Assembly (NCBI GenBank): GCA_009779515.1
Contig: WREE01000018.1
Span: forward strand, 1 to 19,374
Origin: Symbiobacteriaceae bacterium
GTDB taxonomy: Bacteria > Bacillota > JAAYKD01 > WRDA01
Direction: 5' to 3'
Length of the DNA stretch: 19,374 nucleotides
Part shown: in pieces, positions 7,891 to 17,100 of the stretch
Layout: each line of letters starts with the position of its first letter
Position numbering within the stretch: position 1 is the stretch's first letter
Made by a program: the position numbers and the translations under genes
Notes under the pieces: model-generated
What the model was told of the DNA's origin: nothing
What the model saw: only the letters and a program-made list of their open reading frames with translations
Databases searched by the model: none

Positions 7891-7919
7891 ATTATAACAT
7901 ATACCCTCCCCACCAACAA
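7891..7919 (-). promoter_or_regulatory. sigma-A-type promoter of the regulator/surface protein/kinase operon
   Basis: On the minus strand a perfect TATAAT (7896-7891) is preceded by TGT, giving an extended -10. A weak -35, TTGTTG (7919-7914), lies exactly 17 bp upstream. The predicted start of transcription is near 7884, leaving a leader of about 28 nt before the ATG at 7856. The poor -35 beside a strong extended -10 would suit activation by a regulator. Confidence 0.65.
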
Positions 7920-7991
7920 TCACAAATATTTGGCATTGTCAAGTAATTTCTACACCGGATAAAGCTGCTGTAAAAGCAAGCTGTAGCCCTC

Positions 7992-8020
7992 TTGTGGTTA
8001 GAGCCGAGAGTGAGTATATT
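7992..8020 (+). promoter_or_regulatory. candidate promoter of the giant surface-protein gene
   Basis: TTGTGG (7992-7997) and TATATT (8015-8020) are 17 bp apart on the plus strand. The -10 matches 5 of 6 consensus bases and the -35 only 3 of 6, as expected for a gene that needs an activator. Transcription would start near 8027, giving a leader of about 94 nt. A second possible -35, TTGTCA (7936-7941), has no good -10. Confidence 0.45.
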
Positions 8021-8032
8021 GTAAATAGGAGA

Positions 8033-8048
8033 GTGTACGTTGTTACAC
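8033..8048. promoter_or_regulatory. inverted repeat GTGTA-N6-TACAC, candidate operator
   Basis: The 16-bp element lies about 6-22 bases downstream of the predicted transcription start of the giant gene. It also contains TACGTTGTT (8036-8044), which differs at one position from the published LytTR-site consensus as I recall it ([TA][AC][CA]GTTN[AG][TG]). No second copy at the expected spacing of roughly two helical turns was found, so a LytTR site is only a possibility; it may instead be a short mRNA hairpin. Confidence 0.3.
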
Positions 8049-8082
8049 CTATTTCCCTTTGGCTAGTTCTCCATTTCGAAAG

Positions 8083-8101
8083 TGGGAGCTACCCGCTCCC
8101 A
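8083..8101 (+). other. 5' UTR hairpin just upstream of the SD of the giant gene
   Basis: TGGGAGC (8083-8089), loop TACCC and GCTCCCA (8095-8101) form a perfect 7-bp GC-rich stem ending 7 nt before AGGAGG. An alternative pairing, GAGCT (8086-8090) with AGCTC (8102-8106), overlaps it. No T-tract follows, so it is not a terminator. It could stabilise the long mRNA or tune ribosome access. Confidence 0.5.
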
Positions 8102-8108
8102 AGCTCTT

Positions 8109-8114
8109 AGGAGG
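8109..8114 (+). promoter_or_regulatory. Shine-Dalgarno AGGAGG of the giant surface-protein gene
   Basis: Perfect AGGAGG, 6 nt before ATG 8121. It fixes the start of the giant frame and predicts high translation. Confidence 0.85.
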
Positions 8115-8120
8115 TAGTTT

Positions 8121-11100
8121 ATGAAACGGACATTGGCAAGCATTTTGCGGCGTGGTCTGAGTCTGGTGCTCGCCCTGGCACTGGTATTTTCCAGCTTTCC
8201 CAGTTATACTCTAGCTTATCTAACTCCCAAGCCAGATGCTTTGGTAGTCATCGATCAGGAAGGCAATGAGACCATTGTCGATGCTACCTGGGAGGAAATC
8301 TACCCCTATGGTATCTTCGCTTTTGAAAAGCGGGAGCTGGAGGTAAGCCAGGGGGGAGAGAGCCAGGTTATCAAGGTCTATCGTCTGGGAGGCACCACCG
8401 GACGGGCTCACCTGGATATAGTTTACGCCCCTGCCTACACCGAAGTTGGTGAAGGGGTGCAGAGCTATGATAACGCTGCTGGTAAAAACGACATCATCAT
8501 TGAGGTGGAAGAGACCTTACCTTTTGCTTGGTACCAACCTTTAGGGATACCCCCTGTTCCTCGGGAGCCGGAAAACCCGGTGGCTATCCTGTTCTCCTGG
8601 GAGGAAGAGCAGGGGGTCTATATCTACGAGCTGGAGGAAGTAACCGGGGAAAGCTACAGTTGGTATATCTGGTATGATGGGGATTGGAGCCCTATCCAGG
8701 GTGCCGACCAAGCTACTTTGCTCGTGGCACCGGAGAATCATCTTGAAGCCGGCTACGACTATATGTGTGTTTACACGGTAGAGGGTATCCAGTACGGCTC
8801 CAACAGCGCCTGGGGTGACCTTTATCTGGCGCCGGAAGCCGACTTTGGGGAGTATATGCACCCTTCCGATCTAGCCGATCTTCAAGCCCGAAATTACCAA
8901 CAAACCTTCGCGGTTCTCCCCATGGATGACCCCGATGAATTCTCGGCTTATATTTTTGAAATGGTCTTTGCCGAGGGTGAATGGGTGAAGGAGATTCGTA
9001 TCTCGGCTCCAGATAACCGAGAACACAAGCCGGACACTTTCGGCTACCTGCAAATGGTAGGTTACCAGGGAGCAGGTATCTACCAAGATACCTCGGCAGT
9101 GGTCATCCAAGTGGTGGGCGATGCTGAGCGTTATGAAACCATGGTAGGTTTTACCGCCGAAACCGTGCGCTTTGACAAATCGGCCGGTTCGGCTTACGTT
9201 ACCGTAACCCGTACCGGAGATACCACTTATCCGGTATCCTTTGCCTGGCGCACGGAAGATATTTCGGCGCTGGCAGGGGTAGATTACGCTACCGCAGGCG
9301 GGACGATCTCCCTCTATGCCGATGTGAGTAGTGCTACTTTGGAAATCCCTCTTATTGAAAATGGTATCTACCACGAAGAAGATTTGCGCTTGGCGGTGGT
9401 TTTGGACAACCTCTTAGGGGGAGGAACCGCTAATCTGGCAACCTTCTCCCAGGATACCATTTATATTGACCTTTACAACACGGTAACCTTACTTCCTGAG
9501 GAGAGGAACCTCGCCACCATCCTTTATGATGCCTCCCTGGTAGATGTCAGCAGCCTGGTTACCGTGGATGCTAATGCTCTGGTAGCGGATCCCCCTCCGG
9601 TAACCGGTGAGCGAGTAGAGGCGAGTGCGGGACGCAGCTATAATCCCCCAGCTGAGCTGGTTTTCGTGGAACAGTATGATACGGTGACCAGCCGCTCCTA
9701 TACTTTTGCAGCTGAGCTTTCTTTTGCTTCCCTACGCAATTTAAGCGATTACAATAGCAAATATTGGAACGATATTATGGCGCAGCATGTCTCACCTGGT
9801 TATACCCCTCCTGCCAACAGCAATAGTTTTGGGCAATTTGGCTGGTGGAGTAGCGGTTCCAATACCTATTCCGGTGGCAACCCTGTGGTCTTTAACAATT
9901 TGTGGGGGCTCTATAATCAGAAGCCTATGTCGATGACCTTAAATATTCCCCATGTAGGCAAGCGTTTCAACTATATAAGTTATAGCAACCAATTCCAACA
10001 TCGTATGAATTATGGGGTTAAAAACTACGGCACCAACTATATTTTAGAGCCGCGTATCGAAGTGCCGGTCACTTCGAGCCCCATTGTCCAGCGGATGTAT
10101 GCGAATAATAACAGTAAAGGTACAACCAGTACCTGGTATGGTCAGCATATCCCCTTATATGGCGACTACGGTTATCAAATGCGAGAGATGGACGACTACT
10201 GGAACATGTATTATTATACCCTAGGCAGCGGTTCTATACCCTTTACTGCCACTAACTCTTCCGTCATGACTATGAGCCTGATTGCTTCACCGATGAAGGG
10301 GTACAAACCCCCTAAGAGTGGCAACGAGCATATGACCAACAATTTTGCCGAGGTAGGCTTGCGCTACCTGGGGTTTAACCGCAACTCTTTTACCAATAAT
10401 ATAGCCCTGCGTATTTATACCGCCAACGATAACAACGCCGCCTATACCCAGGAAAGCGATAAAGCCACTATTACCTTGCAAGAGGCTACAGCGGATTTAT
10501 ATGCCCAGATTCAACCCCAGGTCACCATCGTGGAAAAGGGGGGAGGGGTTACCTCCTCGGGTAGCCTTTACGTAGGTTCCAAGTTGCAAATCTCCACCGC
10601 TGCTCTGGCGACCTATCAGCTCTATTGGGGGGTGAATATTGCTGGGGTTTATCTTACCCAACGTCAGGGCAATAACGATGTAATCGTTGCGCGGGGATCT
10701 CTCACCGGCTCGAATAACTTCGATGTGGCAACCATCGAGTTAATTTGGGACTCCATGGTGCAGGAGGATCTGCGGGGTAAATACACCCTCAACATTGTCT
10801 TAGAGCGCAGCCAGCATGTGGTGGTGGAGCTACTACCTTCGGTGCCTCGCTTAACGGAAGGTCCTAATGCCAACGGTATTAATATTGATGAAAGAAGAAT
10901 TCCCGATGCTTTCCAAATGTTTAAAGATAGTAACAGCAATATAGGAATAACCATTTTTTATTCGGACTACCGGAGCTTAAACTCGAATGTGGGCGCCTCC
11001 CAGGAGGCAGTCTCCTTTGAGCTCAAGGCACGCAGTGCTCTTTTGCCTATTGAAATGCCCACCGGCTATAATGGAAGTAACACGGCTTTCGCCATAACCG

Positions 11101-14100
11101 ACAGCAAGTTTACCAATATCCAGAGTATTAACTTTAACCTCTCCCCGGAGGATATTATCCTCTATAGCGGTAAAGCCTATAAGGGTAATGAAACGATTAC
11201 CATCATGCGTGACCATATGAACCAAACCGCTATGGCGTTTCGTTATTACCACAAAGATTATCTTACCGCCCAGTCGGTGATGGTCCCTCTCATTTCCGAT
11301 ATAGCCCTTTATTTGGACCGGAACAACGATGGCAAGATCTCTGGTAGCTACAGGCAGGAAGACAACCTTTTCCACCTAGACGGGGAGGGTCTTTTAGGCG
11401 ACTTGCGGCTGGAGTATCTTACCTTCGCCTCCTACGAAGAGACCATCTTTGCTCCCAAGCTGATAACCCAGGACCAAGAGAATAACCCCGTGGCTGAACC
11501 CTACTATGCTAACCATATGATTGCTCTCGACTACACCATCACCCCCCGCTGCCTGGTGCTGCCAGCTGACGCCAAGGAGAGCGACCGTGCCCAAGCTAAT
11601 CCGGTTTTCACCACCAGCGCCAATAACGTTAACTCCTTAAGTAAAATGACTAGAGAGCAGAAAGGGTACCGCTATGTGGAGGCTTCTCCTATCTCCATCA
11701 CCTCGAAAGAGGGTGTGGTAACCTCTAAAAGCTACTCCTCCGACAGTATCCTGATGTATGGTGCGGAAGCCTCGGCGCCCCAAGCTCTCTTCTTCTCCGC
11801 CGGTGGCGATATTTCACCGGTGGGGCGGGAGCAAGGTTCTTCCACCAATCCCAACCCTTATACCTGGCCATATGTTTGGCGACCGGACTTTAAAGGAAGC
11901 CTGCTCTTCCCCTTTGAGCATCCGGAGCCGGTAGCTATTGAAAACAGTTTGGCAGGTAGTAACATTCCTATCGCCCAATTTACCCGGGGCACCGACGGAG
12001 TTTATAACTACGAGAGAACGGGTAACCCCAGCGAGTGGGCGAAAATCAATGGCTATTTAGGTTCCCTTAGCGGGGTAGATACCTTTGCTCTAACGATTGC
12101 CCAGCAACCCTACCAAAGGGATGAAGAGACCCTAGTTCCTCAGGGAGAACTGGCGGCGCCTCCCATGCCGGAGAGCTCCCTTCTCGCCGGGATTGCCCTC
12201 TTCCCTAATGCCGACTATCTTTTGGTGACCAATTCCCCTGAGGAAAAGCCGGAAAAAACCGCTGACAGTTCGGGAGGCGACCATGACGAGTTCGGTATCG
12301 ATATGGGGGTTAAGCTCCCCAATATTGAAATTGGTCTTTCCGATTACATTACGATTATCTTAGATGGCTACGATATCGGCTTCGCTATCGGTTTACCTTT
12401 AGGCGGATTTGAAAAAGCCGAGCCTGATGATAGCAATCCTCCAGGATCTTCTGGCTCCCAACCCAGCAAAGTCAAGAGTAAAAACCCGGTAACGGCGAAT
12501 AAAGAGAATGGGGAAAAGTTCAAAAACTTCATCACCGGCAGTTGGGGGAAGCTAACCAAAGACGATGCTTATAACAAAGCCAAGCAAGAAAAAGCCTCGC
12601 CTAGCGGTAAGGATGCCAACGGCAACCCGGCTATTGACAAAGGCAAAATGTCTTCCAGCACCATCCAAGTCTCTTTCTCTTTGCGCCTGGCTTTTATGTT
12701 CAGCTACAACCCCCTGGATAACGGCTACTATTTTTCCAAGTTTGCGATCTCCGTGGCGGTCTCTTTTGAGTTTAAGTATACTTACCGCCTTTCGGTCTGT
12801 CCTATAGTCTTCGTCTATATCAAAGTGGGAGTGGGCTTAACTCTCTCCACCGGGTTGCAGGTAGTACGGGAAGTGGTGGAAGGTACTAGCCCGGTGAATT
12901 TGTCCACCATTACCCTAAACAGTACTTTTACCCTCCAGGGAGAGCAAGCCGTGGGTAAGCTCAATGACTACCTGGAGTTTACCCCGGGGTATAAAGCCTA
13001 CAATGTCTATTTTTCCGGTAAAATGCTGATCCAAATGAAGCAGGGGACGGGGAACTTTGAAGCTTTTGGCTATATTGCTTCCAGCAATATGGACAAACCG
13101 GTTACCATTATTTTAAAGCAGCAAAAAGGTTATACTATTGAAGGAGATCCCTTCGATTTACGCTTAGTAGCTTTGGAAAATACCGCTGTTGCTAAAATTG
13201 TCCCTATTGTGAAGGCCGATAGCGATACCTACTGGAGCGGGATGAAGCTGGCGCCTTCGGCGTTGATTGAAGTCGGTGCCGGGCTGGGCATAGATATGCT
13301 CAAGATTGAAATTTTTGCCCAACTGGCTATTGAATGTGCCATGACCTTTGGCGCCTACAATATCCAAGAGAAAGCCTACGACCCCTTTACCTTCGATTCC
13401 TTTGCCATGAAGCTGGGGATTGGCGTGCGGGTAGTGCTCCTCTTCTTCACCATCGAAAAGGAAGCCATTCAGTATTTGCTCAACTACGAACGGGGACGCA
13501 GCGGGGGTGATAATCAACCGTGGATGCACGGCTACTCCGCTTTAGGTGGCGCTTTCGCCAAAATGTACCCTCTCCCCGGACAAAATAATCAGGGTAGGAG
13601 CTTACCCAGCGACCCTTACCAATATGCTACTTACAGCTCCGCAGGGAGCAACAGCTTTATTAAACTGCCCAACAGCACAGCGGATACCCAGCGGATCAAC
13701 AGTCTCGATAGTCAAGGGCTCGCCAGGGCTTATGATACTTATAATACCCCCTTCCAAATTTCCGGTTTCAACGCTTCCGGTGATGCCTTCACCTTAGTGG
13801 AAGGTTTAGTCACTGGGTACGACTACCAGGTAGTTACCATCGGAGATAAGCATTATTTGCTCTACCACCTGAGCCGTCCCGGTTCCTCGGGACAGACTTT
13901 GGATAGCACCATGCTGGTGCTCAGTGAAATTGTAGTGGCGGATGAGAACAACAACTACGGTTTGCGTCACCCCACGGATCCCGCCTCCTCCACGGAGTAT
14001 ATGGTGGTGGACAGCGGCTCGATCCGAGGTGACTTGGACTTTAACGGCTGGGTGGATGCTTATGGTAACCTGCAGGTGGTTTGGGTCAGCTACGCCGACG

Positions 14101-17100
14101 ATGCGACCGCCTTAGCCGCTACCTTTACCCCTACTCCCGACGAAGTTAGCACGAGTATAGCGGTTACCGCGGCTAGCGGCACCCTGGTTTACCAGGTAAG
14201 CCCCAACCAAGTGCAAGATGTCAAGATCGGAGATACCGTTTTCGGCACCACCCATGCCTTTACTGACGGCGCTTATGAGGTAGTAGCGGGAAGCTGGTTT
14301 ACCATTTACGAACTGGATAGTAACCAGTGGGTGGTAGCTTATACCTCCTACCAAATTCAAGCCGAAGATATTGGTACTCTACCCACGGAGCCTCCCTCCG
14401 ACCCCCCTGACGACAACCTGGGCAGGCAGGCTAGCCTTTTATCCGGGGAGCGCGCACTCTCCCCTCGCACCCCTTTAGAGCAGTTACAAGATGCCGCCGG
14501 TAACACGGTGATTAAAGCCGCCAGCTGGCACCCTGCTACTCCCGGAGCCTTTACCCCTGCTGAGCTCATTGCTCCCCGGGAAAGCAACCAAACCCGCTTC
14601 TCCCCTCATACCCGGGGTGAGGTGCTGCTGCACTTTACCGCAGTTCCTTACCCTGAGCCGGAGTTAGCCGCAGCGGTAGCCACCTACGAAGGTTATTTAA
14701 AAAGGCTGTACCAAGTGGAACACTTACCAAATGATGACCCTTACTTTGACGATAGCAATATACCCTTCCTTAAAGCCTACTATGAAACTATGAAACGGGT
14801 TTACGGCAAGAGCAACATCCTTAATATCTCTGCTCGAGGTGACGATAACCAGTGGTATAACTTAGCGGTAGAGCTAAGCAGCGATCCCTTAATCAACCGC
14901 ACGGTGGAAAACTCGGCGTTGACCATGATTGATGGCACCCTCTACTTAGCCTATACCACCTCGGAAGAAAACTATGTAGCCGGAGATTTGCAGTATACCA
15001 AAAGATTTATCCTCCGCTCCGTGACCATCGATCCGACTCAAAGCAATGCCGCCGAGATGATTACCCTGGGAGCCCCTTATCAGCTAAGGCAACTGGTCTG
15101 CTTTGAAGACGGTAATAAAAACTACTTGGAAGGGGAGTATAGTGCCGGCTCTCTGGAGCCTTACACCGACCCCTACTTTGCCGATCTGAAGTTCCTCACC
15201 GGTAAACTAGGCGCCTTAGATGGCACCCCGGAAGATTTTTCGCCCTTAGCTAACGCTCGCGCCGTTACCCAGGAAGTTGCTGTGGAAACCTTCCTCCTCT
15301 TCGAGATGAATGGTAACACCTATGTTATCCCCGAAAGAGACCTGCTTTCCATTACCGGGATTTATCCCCAGCCGGAAGCTGGTAAAACCTCCGGCAGAAT
15401 CATCCCCTTCTTTACCATGGAGAAGTACCTCTCGTTAACTGACGACGGGAACACTACGGAAGTGGAAGCGACCCATTCCGGCTATGCCGGGGTGACCATT
15501 GGGGCTGATGGTGACGGTAACATTGCGGCTGTCTTTGTGGGCACTGTCCCCAACACCACCAACAATGCTATTTATATCTCTCACTATTACACCGAAACTG
15601 TGAGCACTCCCGGCGGAGGCGAAGAGACGGTAGCTGCTTGGACACCCGCCAAAATGCTGGCGATGAACCAAATGCAAGTTTACGAAGATGCTCTTAGTCA
15701 TAGCTGGAGTGAAGAGGAAACTAAAGGGGAATACCTTAAAGGTATTACCGCCGATACCGCAACCTCCAACGCTTACCAGTTTACCTTTACCAACTTACAA
15801 TTTGCCCTTATCGCCCCCGATGAGGAGGGGAGCCGGAGCTTAAGCCGCGCTTTAGAGGCAGACAACTCCAGTTGGGAGGAGGGAGAGCTCTCCTTTACCT
15901 CCGCCGAAAGCCTGGGGAACCCTTCTTCTCATCGCAACTTAGGCGGTACCTCTCAGGCTCTGGTTTTAACGGAAGGGGCTTTAACCCAGCTCTATCACCA
16001 AAGCTACCCTGCCCCTGACCTGGCAGGAGGAAACTACACTGCTGTTATGCCGGCGGCAGCTGGGGAAGTAGGCTTTTATGCCATCGCCTTTGGTCAGGGC
16101 GCCCATCTGCTGGGCAATCCCTATATCCATATCGATAACAGCCAGCTTACCGGCGGTGCCTTCGTCTCTGCTTCCTTAGGCTTTACCAATATCGGGACTA
16201 CCCGTATTCGGGGCAGTGAAGCCAACCCAGCTACGGTAACCCTTTATCATGCTTCCCCCTCTGGGGAGGAAGAGCTGGCGCAGTGGTGGGTTTACGACTC
16301 CATCAACCCGGGGCAGGAGTTTATTATCTCCGGCGCTACGGTGGAACTTAGACAAAATGTTGCCCCAGGCGACTTCTTCTACTTTGTGGTCAAGGAAGAT
16401 GCCACCTATGTGCAAGATGCGGCTACCCTCTACTCCTATGTCACCTCGGATGCCAATGACCCGAACTTCGGGCTAGGGCGTTATCTGGTGCAAGACTTGC
16501 CCGATCTCGCTCTGGAGAGGGTGCAAATTGCTTCAGTGGGGGTAGACCCTGCCAGTGGGCAAACCATCCTGGATGCCGACTTTTATGTCACCAACCGGGG
16601 GACTAGGGCGGCTGAGGGAGTTTTGGTGCAGTTTAAGCTCCAGACTGGGGAAGACCAAGAGGGCAACCCTACTTATAAGCCCCTCGATTTAACTGATGCT
16701 AAATTTACCATCAACAGCCAGGAGCCGATTGCCACCTTATTTAGAGCGCCTTCCACCGCCATTGAGCTGCAAAACGGTATCTTGCGCCTGCATGGCACCG
16801 ATAATCACGACCGCATCGATCCCCAATTTGGTCGCCACATCACAGGAACCTTCTATGCCAACGTAGGCGACTATATTATCGACAGGGTCAGCCAGGACGA
16901 AGCCCTGATTATCGAAATGGAACTGTTCTATGACGGCGACAACCCCACGGTGAGTGGAGGGATCTGGAGCGTAGCTAGTCATAACGAACTAACTTCCATT
17001 AATAACAGCCATCGTGCTTTGCTCCGTCACCAAACCTACTTCACCGCTGCCAGCAATATAGCTGTTCCTCTCGGCACCCCCTTGATGCTTCCCCTGCGCT

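Noticed and set aside
7857..7919. Longer response regulator starting at ATG 7919
   Set aside because: It would begin upstream of the predicted transcription start (near 7884) and lacks receiver homology; ATG 7856 has a good SD and starts right at the receiver domain.
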